Counted from the first letter of the stretch, positions 10,277 to 22,430 are shown. The stretch is DNA of 64,000 nucleotides from Takakia lepidozioides (GCA_030704615.1 CM060734.1:3224001-3288000); one strand, 5' to 3'. A program made the numbers and translations. The notes: generated by a model not told the origin, from the sequence alone.

Positions 10277-12662
10277 GAGTTTGTGTGAACTACAAGAAGC
10301 TGAATGCTTGTACGAAGAAAGATCCTTTCCCTTTGCCATTCACAGAAGCAGTATTAGACACTGTGGCAGGCCATGAGATGTACTCATTCATGGATGGTTT
10401 CAGTGGTTATAATCAAGTGCAAGTGGCAGAAGAAGACCAAGGAAAAACAAATTTCATCACAGATTGGGGGGCTTATGCATACAAAGTCATGCCCTTTGGA
10501 CTTTGTAATGCACCAACGACCTTTCAGAGAGTGATAAGTGAATCTTTTCATGAGTATCTGGATGATTTCATGCAGGTATTCTTGGATGATTTCAGTGTGT
10601 ACAGCTCTAAGAATGAGCACTTGCATAAATTGGAGTTATGTCTGGCCAGATGCAGGATGAGAGGCCTGGGCCTGAATCCAGAGAAGTGTACTTTCTGTGT
10701 GAACTCAGGGGTGCTTCTAGGACACATTGTGTGTAAGAAGGGACTTCTTGTGGATCCCAGAAAGACAGAGTCCATTAAAGCCTCTCCACCACCAGTGAAT
10801 GTTAAAAGTCTAAGGAGATTCCTTGGGCAAACCAGTTATTACAGAAGATTTGTCAAAAGGTATGCACAAATAGCAGCACCATTGAGCAAGCTTCTGAAGA
10901 AAGATGCAGTGTTTGCCTGGACAGCTGAATGTCAGCAGGCGTTTGAGGAACTTACACTGTCAGTAACAACTACACCTGTGCTGATTAACCCTCACTGGCA
11001 TGTAGTATTTCATGTTCACTGCGATGCATCAGGAGAAGCGTTGGGAGCGGTGTTAGCCCAGAATGTTACAGGAAATATAGATTCACCTGTGTACTATGCT
11101 AGCAGGTTGATGAACAGTGCTGAAAGGAACTATAGCACAACGGAAAGAGAAGCATTGGCAATGATCTATGCAGTGAGGAAATTCAGGCATTACTTGTTGG
11201 GCAAGAAGTTTATGTTCTATGTGGATCACCAGGCTCTGATATACCTGGTAAACAAACCTCTGATAAGCGGAAGAATAGCAAGATGGTTGATAATCTTGCA
11301 CGAGTTTGAGTTCGAGGTTGTTTACAAGCCTGGGAGACTGCATCTTGTGGCGGATCACTTGTCACGGTTATCAACAGGAGAACCAGCCACAGGAATAGAT
11401 GATCAATTACCAGATGCGAGTCTATTTGCAGTGGAGGTGCAGGGAAGTGCAGATGACTGGTTAGATTGGCAGTGGCCAATCAGATACTACCTTGCTCATG
11501 GTCAGTGCCCACCTAGTTATGGTAAGGAGCAGAGGAAGAGAATCGCTATCAAAGCTTTACCTTATACTATGGTAGGAAGCAGAATGTATAAGCTAGGACC
11601 TGATGGAGTACTAAAACGATGCTTGTACCACCATGAAGTAAATAAAGTTTTGGAGGAAGTTCATAAAGGAGTGGCTGGAGGTCATTTTGGAGAAGAGACT
11701 ACCAGTAGGAAGATACTACTCGCAGGTTACTGGTGGCCTACTTTGTTCAAAGATGTACACGAGTATTGTCAGAGTTGTGATGAATGTCAGAGGCTATGAC
11801 CTTTGCAGAGATCTGGAAGGATGGCCTTGCATCCTACAATGCCTACGGAACCATTTCAGAAATGGGGACTAGACTTTGTTGGACCAATTAACCCACCAGC
11901 CAAGAATACACGGAACAGGTACATAATTACAGCCACTGATTATACTACGAAGTGGGTGGAAGCTAAAGCTTTGAGGGACAACACAGCCAAGTCCACGCAA
12001 GGTTCCTGTACGAGAACATACTTACACGATTTGGCTGTCCCTTAGAATTTATCAGTGATCAGGGAAGTCACTTCATGAATAAGACCATTGAGTTGTTGAC
12101 TAAAGAGTTCATGATTGTGCATAGAAAGAGTACAACATATTACCCACAGAGTAATGGGCAGGCAGAGGCTACCAACAAAATACTATGCACTATCTTGGCT
12201 CAGATAGTCAATGCAAACAGAATGGATTGGGATACAAAGCTGTTGACATCTTTGTGGTCATACAGGACTTCCTATAAAGTCACCACTAAGTATACACCAT
12301 TCCAATTAGTTTATGGCATGGAAGCCTTACTTCCAGTGGAATTCCTGTTACCTACCATGAGAACGGAGTGGGGAAAGAAAATGGAATTGCAAGATTCCAT
12401 TAAGGTCAGGAAACATGAATTATACCATGTGGAAGAAGTACGTGCTGATGCAGCTGATAATATGACCAGAATTCAGATGAAGAGGAAGGAACGGTTTGAT
12501 GAAGGCAAGTTAAAAACTTTTAAGACGGGAGATTTGGTTCTATGGTTGCAGAAAAAGGGAAAGATTAAAGCTTCTAAGCTTAAATCACCATGGAAATGAC
12601 CTTATGTCATACAAAAGATGTATGATAACAACACCGCCATGTTACAAACCATTAACAAAGAA
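10231..12662 (+). pseudogene. pol: RT, RNase H and integrase of element A
   Basis: The 522-codon frame 10231-11799 carries RT with the catalytic box FLDD (10579-10590; F-L-D-D instead of YxDD, known in this part of the gypsy family), RNase H (HCDASGEALGAVLAQ, STTEREALAMIYA, DHQALIYL, VADHLSRL), and the integrase zinc region ending CQSCDECQRL. A TGA at 11797-11799 interrupts integrase. The core continues in the same frame ([31 protein letters not shown]) until a one-base deletion near 11996. It then resumes at 12075 (STTYYPQSNGQAEATNK) and meets TGA at 12597-12599. The tail (KMYDNNTAMLQTINKE) runs into a repeat tract. Confidence 0.88.
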
Positions 12663-12848
12663 AGGCTGGGAAGAGTCAATGCCAATAAGTTGAAGGGGTA
12701 CAGTGGTATCCATGACAAACCATTGCAGCATGATTTGCATGTTGAAACGCAAGAGCAGTCACGGGCTGCACCAGTGTTACGAACGGAGTATGGAGCACTT
12801 GTCGCTAGGCCGAGCATATATGACCAGGGCGGGCAAAACAAGCGTGAC

Positions 12849-13058
12849 ACAGCCTATCACAGCCCATCAAGGCGAACCACAGCCTATCACAGCCCATCAA
12901 GGCAAAGCACAGCCTATCACAGCCCAGCACGGCGCAACACAACCTATCACAACCTACCACAGCGTGTCACAACCTATCACAGCTTACCACAGTGCATCAC
13001 AGCCTATCACAACGTACCACAGTATGACACAGCCTGTCACAGCTCAACACAGCCTACT
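12849..13058 (+). repeat. Seven 30-bp in-frame tandem repeats
   Basis: Seven consecutive 30-base units, each built from three decamers related to ACAGCCTATC, run from 12849 to 13058. Because 30 is a multiple of three, the downstream integrase frame reads a degenerate ten-residue repeat (TAYHSPSRRT, TAYHSPSRQS, …). The same decamer family makes up the tandem tract inside the A/B-type LTRs (20.1, 31.7 and 43.9 kb) and a short relic in copy B's integrase block (about 35.1-35.26 kb). Confidence 0.85.
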
Positions 13059-13317
13059 AGGGTTACACGATCCATAGAATCAGTGACAGGTGGACGCATA
13101 ATAACTTCAGGAAAATGGCTGACGGAAGAAAAGACGGAAACCCCTTTAAAAATAGACACGTGGAAGTCAGGGCGCGACACACAGCTGAGAAGGAAGTGCA
13201 AGAACAGGTGTCATAAAGAAAGAGGACAAGAACGGCCGTCAAAATGGATGAAAGGCGGGCCCATTAATGAATACAGTAAAAGGGGAACGGAACAAACGGC
13301 AAGTACAGAAAAGTGAA

Positions 13318-14325
13318 ATTCTTGTCACATGTGTGATCCTAGTGGACTATCCAGCAGGGAAAGTCCACTAAAGAAAATGAAATCTAAAATCAAGTCACAG
13401 TGGTTACACCCAATAGAAAGCCAGAGAAAGGATCAAGAAATTGGAGAGAAATTAAACGCAAGAGGCGGCGTCGTTCTGAGTAACGGGCGTCTCGACGGGA
13501 CAGACCATCAATGCTATAGCTTGGAAACTATGGAGGAACTAATAGACTATACGCTCACAATATTACTTACGCAGTGGCATAGACACGAAAGAACATAGCG
13601 GAGCTTTTCTCTTGAACGATGCTTGCAAGCTCCACAGGCTTACAAGAAATTACCCATAGCTTTTTGTGGCAACCATACGTTTATGCTTTGTGCACTACAG
13701 GCATTTCTGCAGTTGTTACAGCCAAAACAGTTCTGTGAGTCTAAAATGAAGAGAGTGAGAGGAATGGAGGAAATCAGGGTGAAGAGCACCACAATTCTGC
13801 AGAAACAAACGATTGCTACCCCACAGGCGATACAGATACTGGAGGAGCTGAGATTGCAAGGATTGCAAAGCATAGATTGGACATTACACCATAGACAGTA
13901 CATGTTACAATTCTTGCAGAACTTTGAGCCAAGGACAAGAACAACAACGATGAAGGGAGTTGAATTAGTGATTACTCCCCTATACCTCCAGCAATTGTTT
14001 CGATTGCCAGCAGGTCAGGTGCATGTGGAGGAACACAGGGCAAGACTGCAAATAGGGGACTTATTCCAAGAAGGGAGTTTCTTTAAAACTCAGGGTTATG
14101 CTTGTACCAAGGCTGTGTACCCAGGGCTAAAGGAGGTAGGCCAGGTATTGAACGTTCTGATTGCCATGAAACAGAACCAACAGTATTTGAGCAGATCCTT
14201 CACGGAGGAAATACTCAAAGCCCTGAAGGGACAAGAGGTACAATGGGCGGACATAATGTACAACGCACTGGTGGAGGAGATGAAAAGATTACAAGGTACT
14301 ACCGCAAAGTCTCCTATCATAGTGC
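13318..14325 (+). pseudogene. Additional 3' ORF (aORF) of element A, truncated
   Basis: Retroelement-associated ORF of unknown function lying after integrase. It starts with a degenerate CCHC knuckle (CHMCDPSGLSS…; the copy in B is intact, CHMCSPSGHSKWEC). It continues with TLTILLTQWHRHER, a stop at 13596-13598, LQAPQAYKKLPIAFCGNHTF, VKSTTILQKQTIATPQAIQI, TPLYLQQLFRLPAGQVHVEE and LKEVGQVLNVLIAMKQNQQY. Copy B at 40.1-43.7 kb has the same order. The alignment stops after SPIIV at about 14325, where element C's gag knuckle is fused in frame (open frame 13623-14636). The layout loosely recalls the 'putative plant transposon protein' ORFs of plant gypsy elements; that comparison is from memory. 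Confidence 0.7.
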
Positions 14326-15039
14326 GAAAGACAAGGCCGTACGGAGCTAAACCACAAGAAGGCGGTGGAAGGGTGATTCCTTCCGACTTCGATGGAGTGT
14401 GCTTGAATTGCGGGGAGCCCAGGCACATGGCCAAGAAGTGCACAAAACCCCGACAATTGAACATGACTCGGGCGACCACGGAGCTATCCGAAGATTCCAT
14501 CAGTCGCTTGGTGGAAGCGGTGGTCGCCAAGACTTGCAAGGTATGCAACTACTTTTGTGAGTTGTATCAGGAGACTGGAGCCTTGCATAAAGGGAGTCAG
14601 TTAATGTTCGTGAGTGGGATAATTTCCGGGAACTAACGAGTCATTGTTGGTGGACCCAGGAGCGTCGCACTCCTTCATGACACCGGCAATGGCACGGAAG
14701 CTGGGGCTTCCGACAAGTGATGTGGGGGCCTCTATTGAAGTGCGTTCTGCCAAAGGAGAACCACAACTGGCGACGAGGTTGGCGTTTGATGTTCATCTTC
14801 AGCTGGGGAGTTGGGAAGGACGTGAGAACTTCACCATTTGCGAGATCGATGGAGTGGATCTCATTTTGGGGATGACCTTTTTGAGCAAATCCGGAGATGG
14901 CCGCAAGAGAATAGTCACGCTACCGTGTGGGAATGGTGGCGAAGTTTTACGGGTGCCGGAAATGCCCAACCGAGTGGGAGGGCGATTAAACCTGCTGACA
15001 GCAAAGGAGTGGGCTGTGGAGGAGCCACATGAGCCCTAG
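14326..15039 (+). pseudogene. gag-pro: Gag C-terminus and protease of element C
   Basis: Immediately after the junction comes a nucleocapsid knuckle, CLNCGEPRHMAKKC, a perfect C-x2-C-x4-H-x4-C. A frame ending at a TAA near 14634-14636 follows. The retropepsin domain begins at 14644 in another frame with LLVDPGASHSFMTPAMARKL (catalytic D-P-G instead of DSG) and ends with the second strand motif DLILGMTFLSK. A TAG at 15037-15039 separates it from RT. The enzyme would cut the polyprotein; this copy is broken. Confidence 0.8.
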
Positions 15040-15069
15040 TTTTTGCTTTACGTGAAACAAGTGGAATGA

Positions 15070-16260
15070 AAAGTCGATAGGGAGCCGAGCCCAGATTGGA
15101 TCAAGGGAATCCTGGAGAAATACCAGGATGTGATGCAAGAGGATTTACCAACCGGCTTGCCACCGCGAAGAGGAGTTGACCACAAGATAGAGGTGATACA
15201 GGGATCGGAGCCGCCTGCCAAGGCGCCCTACCGGTTGAGCCACAGAGAGTTGGTTGAGCTGAAGGCCCAGCTCAAGGATCTAATGGCAAAAGGGTATATC
15301 CGGCCGAGTAAGTCACCTTACGGAGCCCCGGTACTATTCGCAGATAAGAAGGATGGGACGCTGTGGATGTGTGTCGATTACATGGCTCTGAATAAGAAGA
15401 CTATCAAAAACCGGTACCATTTGTCAATGATCGACGACCTCTTTGATCGGTTGGCAGGAGCAAAGTATTTCAGCCGGATCGATTTACGTTCGGGTTACCA
15501 TCAGATCTGGATAGCGGAAGGAGATGAGAAAAAGACAGCATGCAGGACAATGTATGGCTCATACAAATTTTTGGTGATGCCTTTTGGGCTCACCAACGCG
15601 CCAGCAACCTTTAACACCTTCATGAACTGCCTCTTTCAGGAGTGGTTGGATGACTTCGTGATCGTGTACATCGACGACATCTTGGTGTACTCGAAAACGA
15701 AGGAAGAGCACTTGGAGTACCTCAAAAGGGTGTTCCAGAAATTGCGAGAAGAGAAGTTGTATGCCAAAGCTTCAAAGTGCAAATTCGGGGTCACGAAAGT
15801 GGAGTTCCTAGGGCATGTGATTACACAAGATGGGATCAAAATGGATGACAGAAAGGTGAGGGCGATCTTGGACTGGGAACCTCCGACTTCGGTCCCGGGA
15901 GTGCGATCCTTCCTATGACTCGCCTCCTATTACCGAAAGTATGTGAGAAATTTTGCCAAGATCGCGGGGCCACTGTCAGACCTTTTGTGTAAGTCCAAGG
16001 TATGGGTATGGAACACTTTTTGTGGCCAAACTTTTGCCGAGTTGAAGCAGCGGATGGCGGAAGCTACAGTCTTGAAAATCCCGGAGTTCGACCGTCCATT
16101 TGAGATTCATACAGATGCGTCGGACTTCATAATCGGGGGTGTGCTCATGCAGGATGGACATCCAGTGGTTTACGAAAGTAAGAAACTGAATGAAGTGGAG
16201 TGACGGTGGCCTACGCACGAGAAAGAAATGAAGGTGGTGGTGCATTGCCTTTGAGCTTTG
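15070..16260 (+). pseudogene. pol: RT and RNase H of element C
   Basis: Reverse transcriptase in one frame from about 15070: [71 protein letters not shown] and the catalytic box [10 protein letters not shown] (near 15667-15696). A TGA at 15916-15918 interrupts the connection. RNase H follows in the same frame (FDRPFEIHTDASDFIIGGVL) until a TGA at 16201-16203, after which a frameshift leads to VADALSRKQQ near 16425. The YIDD box and FTDAS-like RNase H separate it from element A (FLDD, HCDAS). Confidence 0.88.
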
Positions 16261-16405
16261 CCACCACTATGTTGGTTCCAACCCAGTGAAGGTGTTCACG
16301 GATAATGTCACGGTGAAGTATTTTGCCACACAGCCTAAGTTGTCCCCAAAACAACTTAGGTGGCAAGACACTTTGGCAGTGTTCGACGTGGATATCTAGT
16401 ACAAA

Positions 16406-17850
16406 TTGGGACGGGACAATATGGTGGCCGATGCTTTAAGTAGAAAGCAGCAGCTCATGTTGGTGTACAGGGGCAAGACGACGCTCCAAAGGAAGATCCG
16501 GAAGGCTTACCGGAAGGATGAAATGGCGAAGTCCGTGATGCAGGACTTGAGGTTGGGGGTTAAATCGCAGTTCCACTTGCACAATGGACTGCTCCGGTAG
16601 AAGCAAAAGCGTCTCCATGTGCCGAAAGGAGGGATCAGAGATAGTCTCTTGAGAGAATGCCATGATGGCCTGCTTGCGGGCCACGGCGGAGCCAAGCGCA
16701 CCGCGGCACTCTTGAAGAAAGAGTATTTATGGCCCAAACTGAGGGAGGAGGCCGAGGAGTATGTCAAGACATGCACCACATGCCAACAAAATCGGAGCAA
16801 GTACAAAAAGCAAGCGGGGCTGTTACAACCCTTGCCGATTTCAGAGGGGTCTTGGGAAAGTATCTCGATGGATCTCATGACTGCTTTGCCGCTGTCAAAA
16901 GGATTTGATGCAATCATGGTGGTGGTGGATAGGTTCAGTAAAATGGGTCATTTCATCCCCACCAAGGAGACGGCAACGGCGCAGGAGACGAGGCGACTTT
17001 ACTTCACCCACGTCTTCAAGCATCATGGACTCCCGAAGGATATTGTCTCGGACCACGATCCAAAGTTTACAAATAAATTTTGGAGGACACTTTGGAAGAA
17101 AATGGGGACGAGGCTCAAGATGAGCATGGCCTTCCGACCTACAATGGATAGCCAAATGGAAAAAGTGAACTCCGTGGTGAAGCAGATCTTGTGGAATTAT
17201 GTGTCGGCAGACCAATCGGACTGGGTGGAGCACTTGGATGCGGCAGAGTTATGTTATAATAACACAAAACACTCCGCAACGGGAGTTTCCCCTTTTGTAT
17301 TGGTCTATGGAAAAGCACCTCTGGTGCCAACAAGTTGGGCCGCCCAGGACGACAAGGAACCGGCAGCAGCAGCGGTGCTGGAAGAACGCGAGCGTTTGTT
17401 GGAGCTCGAAAAGTACAACATTGCCAAAACTAGGAAACGGTATGAACGGCAGGCGAATCGGAAGCGGAGGGAAGTTAAGTTTGAGGCAGGCACGGAGGTC
17501 TGGTTGAACATCAAGAATTTTTGACTACCTCCAGAAGTGAGTCCAAAGTTCGTACCTCCGTATGCGGGCCCTTTCGCATCCGGAAGGTTATTAATGAGGA
17601 TGTGTATGAATTGGAGCTGCCGGCAAATAGCAAGGTGCATCCAGTATTCCACGTTTCCCTTTTGAAGCCTTACTTCAAAGATGAAGCGCGTCCGAATTGG
17701 CATCAAGTGTTGCATCCGCCACCTTTGTTGTTGGATCATGAAAATGAACATGAGTACAAAGTGGAGGGGGTGCGTGCCTCAGAATTGGGAAACGCATCCG
17801 AGGCGGTTGCAGCTTTCGAAGTGCGACCTCAAAAGCGGAAGAAGCGTTGA
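16406..17850 (+). pseudogene. pol: Integrase of element C
   Basis: HHCC zinc region (ECHDGLLAGHGGAKR … TCTTCQQN), then the catalytic core with D (ISMDLMTALPLSKGF), D (DIVSDHDPKFTNKFWRT) and E (MEKVNSVVKQILWNYV), consistent with D,D-35-E spacing. The tail has the GPF/HPVFHVSLLKP module of gypsy integrases (PANSKVHPVFHVSLLKPYF). Damage includes an in-frame TAG near 16598-16600, a TGA at 17522-17524 and a frameshift near 17570. The C-terminal EHEYKVEGVRASEL may be a truncated chromodomain start. No intact enzyme could be made. Confidence 0.88.
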
Positions 17851-18756
17851 TGGGGACATCAACCTTGGATCATGGGGGAGGAAATGCATGCTTAGTCCGG
17901 CTTAGCTAGCTCAGGAATCCGATTGCAAAAACTTGTGTTGTACAAATTTTGTTTATAAATGAAATTGTTTCCAAATGTTGTGCTTCCTGTTTTGTTTGGA
18001 ATGGTGATGCATGGTATGGTTGGCTAGTGTGTAGAATGCATGCTAGCTTACAAAAGTGGGAGAGGTAAATTGGATTAATCGTGTGTTTGCGCAGTGCCAA
18101 AATTGGGTGACTCCCATCCAAGGGGCAATGAAACTTGCGCGTTCTTTGGGAGTTCACGTGCTAGTGCGCACCTGGCGCGTGCGCATACTATAACTGCGCT
18201 ACTGAGGGGGTTGCCTTGTAGTGCGGGCTAACGCGGAAGCTACGTGCTTTCGTTCACGTACTATAATCGTGTAGCCTCGGGACGAGGTCGTAGTGTGGCT
18301 TTGGCGTGTTCCCGTACCTCAAGCCAACATCCCAAGGCGGACCCAATTGTAGTGATGGGGCGCACGGTTGGTTCAAGGTTATCTTCCTAATCAAAAAGGG
18401 TTCAAGGTGAACCCTTGCTCAAGGTGATGCCAAAAAGCGGCATCATGAGCGATCGCAAGCAATGTTGTTGCAGTAAGGCGATTTGATCCTCGGGGAGGAT
18501 CGTTCATTGGCCTTAAAGTGGGCCAAGAAGAGTACACTGGGTGGAGCTTGAGAGGCTCCACCCTTGGCCGGGACTTGGGAAGAAGTCGGCCGAACTAGCT
18601 AGTGGAGAGTAAAGTCAAGTGGGGGTTTGGTTCTTTGCCATGGGACGCCATGGTATGGAAACAAACTCCTTGATGTGGGACGCCACAACTTGGATGTTAG
18701 TTTCTACAAAACGGACAAGTCGATGAGGACATCGACTCCTTGCTGGTAGGGGTGTG
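17851..18756 (+). other. 3' untranslated region of element C
   Basis: About 900 bases between the integrase stop and LTR-C, with no convincing coding frame. It ends in a purine-rich stretch (GGTAGGGGTG) just before the LTR, a plausible but weak polypurine tract. Confidence 0.45.
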
Positions 18757-19475
18757 TGTCGCGGCCCTTTGCCTTGAGGGCAGGGGGTCACGACACAAGA
18801 GGGGTTGCCCCTATGGTGGGGGCAGTGGCAACAATAGGTATGGGGGCTGAGGCACCCTTGATTGCCTTGGGCACTCAAGGAGGCGGAGGTGCTCACTAGG
18901 TGGAGCCCCGCACACCGAATTGCGGTGGGGGTGGTTCCACGAGGGGTGGTGGTTGCTTAGTGGGTCTTAGTGGGGGTGGCATAGGACTCACCATGGGGCG
19001 GAGACCTTGTGGTGGGAGTCGTGGGGAGTCTTGGGACTCATCACGGTCCATTGGGGCCGTGGTGGGTGGGCCAAGACTCACCGCGACTCATCACCGGGAA
19101 TCAAGGGTCTTCCTGGTGGTTCGCCATAAAAGGACTGTGTTGTTTGTGAAACCCCCACAGACAGTCACAGATATAGGGAGTAGTAACCCCGAGAACGGTG
19201 CAAGCCCGTTGGTGACCAAAAACTAGTGAGTAAGCGTGCGAACCGGAAAGCGACCAAGGTGTGGGGAGTTGTTCCGGACTGCCAACAACCAAAGGGAATT
19301 TCCACTAGACCCAAAGTATGCAAGGGTCTCGTGGAGGAGCAAGGGGGGACCGTTATGCCCCGGTGAGCAGTCAAAGCTCCGAGTTGGCCCAGCGGCCAGT
19401 TTGGGAGTTAGGCACGCGCATCAAAGCGAGTAACTATGACTTGAGAGGGAGTTTACCGAAGGGAGGTGCGCGACG
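18757..19475 (+). mobile_element. LTR-C copy 1 (probable 3' LTR of element C)
   Basis: A 719-base copy of an LTR also found at 24689-25411 and 32461-33171. It starts TGTCGCGG and ends GTGCGCGACG; the other copies end GCGCGACA, so the terminal inverted repeat is TGTCGCG/CGCGACA with the last base mutated here. Shared landmarks are GCAGGGGGTC, AACCCCCACAGACAG, and TAACCCCGAGAACGGTGCAA. Its place after element C suggests it is that element's LTR, but the 5' mate is absent. Confidence 0.75.
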
Positions 19476-19994
19476 TCCTGCGTGTGGTCAAACATGTTTG
19501 ACCTCTGTTGAGCATAGTGGGGAATCATACAGCCGCATATACGACTTCCCCAGATGTACGTGTTAACTCCAAAAGGCTTTCACAATTGCATATGGCATTT
19601 TGAAGACAAATTTGCCATGACTGCACACAAATGGCATGTGGTGCAAATTCTTGTGCCCTGTTTTTCTTTTTCTTTTTTTTTAGCACTTAGAGCTTAATAG
19701 CCTGGATGCATTTTTGGCTACGTCCCATGATGAAATCTGTTGGTTGATTTCTACGGATGAAATCGTGGGTTATCATCCCACGTAACTTGATGGATGAGAA
19801 ATCACGTGGATGGATTCCACACCTCCATGCAACGTTCGGGCTATCAGTCTAGTGTTTCTAGCATAGACGTGGGCTGCGCAGGAGGAAGATTGATCACACC
19901 AGGGCTTCAAGCACGAGGTGTATGCGTAAGGGTTTTGAAGAAGTGTTGCGGCGCTTTCTTTATATTCGGCGGTTAGCATTTACAGCCCGAGAGG
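19476..19994. other. No recognised feature
   Basis: Between LTR-C and the next LTR I see no protein-like frame. A pyrimidine run (TTTTTCTTTTTCTTTTTTTT near 19662-19681) and several ATCACGTGGATGGAT-like short repeats are present. Nothing can be assigned. Confidence 0.5.
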
Positions 19995-20339
19995 TGTTAC
20001 AGGGTTGTCTGGGACTTAGACGATTTAGGGGTTCTGTGGGGTACCCTTAATTTTGCGCAGACATGGCTCTGCTGCCATGAACAGACACAGGTCAGCACAG
20101 GCCTTAAGGTACGGCAGACACAGGCCCACATAGGCAGCAGTCACAGACTTACACAGCCTATCACAGGGTATCACAGGCAAGGGGGGTACGACAGCTGTGA
20201 CCTCATAACTGTGCGGTCACAACCCGACACAGCCCGTCACAGAGCCACACAAGTCACAGCCCATCACAGCACCACACGACACAGTCCGACACAGGTCACA
20301 GGGCACTGTTACCACTAGCAGGGAACGAGAGTGTGGGAA

Positions 20340-21760
20340 CATCACGCGCTCCCCCACCGTTGATCCCCCAGCCGTACGCCCCCCACCACTGCTCGATCTC
20401 CAGCCACGTGGCGGCCCCCCGCTGTGGATCCCCTCATCCCTGGGTTGATCCCCCCTCCAGTACGGGAGTGATCCCCCACCCCGCATCTCCCGCCACGTGG
20501 TGCTCCCCCGAACCGTCAATCCCCTGCCCATCCATCTAACCTCAATTAGATGGATGATGTGGGTCATCCGCCGGTCATCCCCCCGCCATCCTCCCGCGCA
20601 TGGCGTGGAAGACAGGCCGATGCCGCCACATGGCGGTCCCCTCGCTGTCGATCGCCCACAGCACAATCCCCCGCACCGTCGCTCCCCCACGTCGGGTTGA
20701 TCCCCCCGCCCAATGAAGGATTGATCCCCCAACCCTCATCGGTCGCCACGTGGTGATCCCCCAGCCCTCAATCCCCCGCCCATCCATCCAACCTGAAAAT
20801 AGTGGATGATGTGGGTCATCCGCCCCTCATCCCCCCGCCATCCTCCCGTGCAGGGGATGGATGACTGGCGGATGAAGGGCGATGGCACTGCCCCGCCACG
20901 TGGCGGTACCCCCGCCCTGGATCCCCTCCTCCCATCAGAGGCGCAATCCCCCGACACGTCGCCGCTCCCCCTCCCTGGTTTGATCCCCCGTCCAGTGTGG
21001 GAGTGATCCCCCTCTGCTAATCCGCAGCCACGTGGTGCTCCCCCGAGTCGTCGATCCCCCGCCCATCCATCCAGCCTCAAAACACTGGATGATGTGGCTC
21101 ATCTGCCCTCATCCCCCTGCCATCCTCCCGCGCAGGGGATGGATGACCGGCGGATGAAGGGCTGATGACACTGCCATGCCACGTCCCCCCCCGCCCTCAA
21201 TCCCCTCCTCCCATCGGAGGCGTGATCCCCCGACACGTCGCCGCTCCCCCCTCCCTGGTTCGATCCCCCGTCCAGTGCGGGAGTGATCCCCCTCTGCTAA
21301 TCCGCAGCCACGTGGTGCTCCCCCGAGCCGTCGATCCCCCGCCCATCCATCCAGCCTCAAAACACTGGATGATGTGGCTCATCTGCCCCTCATCCCCCTG
21401 CCATCCTCCCGCGCAGGGGATGGATGACCGGCGGATGAAGGGCTGATGACACTGCCATGCCACGTCCCCCCCCGCCCTCAATCCCCTCCTCCCATCGGAG
21501 GCGTGATCCCCCAACACGTCGCTGCTCCCCCCTCCCTGGGTTGATCCGCCGTCCAGTGCAGGAGTGATCCCCCTTCGCTAATCCGCAGCCATGTGGTGCT
21601 CCCCTCATCGTCAATCCCCCCACCTCCACGCCATCGATCCCCCTCGACCACGTGGCGGCACCCCCAATGTCAATCCGCTGCCGATCTCCACCTCCCCTTG
21701 GGGACTGATCCCCCTTGCCCCTCTTCAATGTCATGTGGCCGTCCCCCCGCCGTCTGATCG
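20340..21760. repeat. C-rich ~280-bp tandem array
   Basis: About five units with period 280 (landmark TGGATGATGTGG at 20551, 20803, 21085 and 21365; the first interval is 252). Units are rich in GATCCCCC and GCCACGTGG motifs. Units 3 and 4 are nearly identical, showing recent unequal exchange. Open frames on both strands here result from stop-poor repeats and are not genes. Confidence 0.85.
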
Positions 21761-22430
21761 TGCCTTGTCATAATCCACTACGTGGTGCTCCCCCGGCCGT
21801 CCATCTCCCTCCATGGCCTTGCTGCCAATCTCCTGCTTTGATCAACTGATCCCCCAATCCCTTACACATCCAATGATGGGGATTGCACCACGTGGCCCTG
21901 CATGTGATGGTGACTTTGTCGTGGAGGTAGGGTTCTCCATCTCCGCTTTTGAGGGTTTGCAATTGTCGTGCTTCTTCGTGCTTCTTCGTGCTCCTGCTTC
22001 GACGGGTTGGGGTTGACCTGCCAGTGCCTGAATTGTGTCCGCTCTACGGCATTTGTTATTCTCTTGCGCCAAACATCCTGCATATAATGCCTACATGGGG
22101 TTTTCTTGTTCTCTTATTCTTATTGTTGTTCTTCTCTGGTTGTTGTTTGTTGTTTTCCTCCTTGTTGTTGTTGTTTGTTGTTTTCAAAGCTGAAGTAGCT
22201 AATCCCATGTGCCGGGGGGATGATGGTCTGTAACTATAGTACCTTTCCCATATGAAACTTCAGCCTCAACTTCATGTTTGCTTTAACATACTACTTACCT
22301 TACAAGATTGACATGTAAACATGGCTTCCTAATATTTTTTACGTGAATGTTGCAGATTCGAAGATGAGTTGCATATCAGGCAGCTGAATAGGATTGATGC
22401 AGGTTGCATAGTCCAAGATGGTTGTATACC

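Larger units (their letters stand above)
6597..14325 (+). mobile_element. Ty3/gypsy element A, 5'-truncated by gap
   Basis: Order on the plus strand is gag leader, gag with CCHC knuckles, aspartic protease, reverse transcriptase, RNase H, integrase, an in-frame repeat tract, then an additional ORF (aORF). The PR-RT-RH-INT order defines Ty3/gypsy. An ORF downstream of integrase, and the tRNA-Arg-like primer site of related copies B and D, suggest the Tat/Athila side of the superfamily (inference). The copy has at least seven in-frame stops or frameshifts. It ends abruptly at about 14325, where element C sequence begins without an LTR. Confidence 0.85.
14326..19475 (+). mobile_element. Ty3/gypsy element C, 5'-truncated
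   Basis: A second gypsy family, distinct from A/B/D. It has a single CCHC knuckle, a DPGAS protease, a YIDD reverse transcriptase and an integrase with a GPF-type C-terminal module. This looks chromovirus-like, although only a fragmentary chromodomain start may be present near 17755. Its 5' LTR and most of gag are missing at the fusion with element A. The 3' LTR is most likely the LTR-C copy at 18757-19475, preceded by about 0.9 kb of untranslated sequence. Several stops and frameshifts make it defective. Confidence 0.75.

Noticed and set aside
10384-10626. Minus-strand open frames opposite pol in elements A, B and C
   Set aside because: Antisense shadows of strongly conserved RT/RNase H/integrase frames.
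12618-13316. Peptide repeat AYHSPSR as a surface or structural protein gene
   Set aside because: It is the read-through tail of integrase across a decamer minisatellite also found in noncoding LTRs.
20217-21734. Gly/Arg-rich open frames in the C-rich array
   Set aside because: Repeat-derived; the same peptide pattern recurs every 280 bases with no start, splice or domain support.
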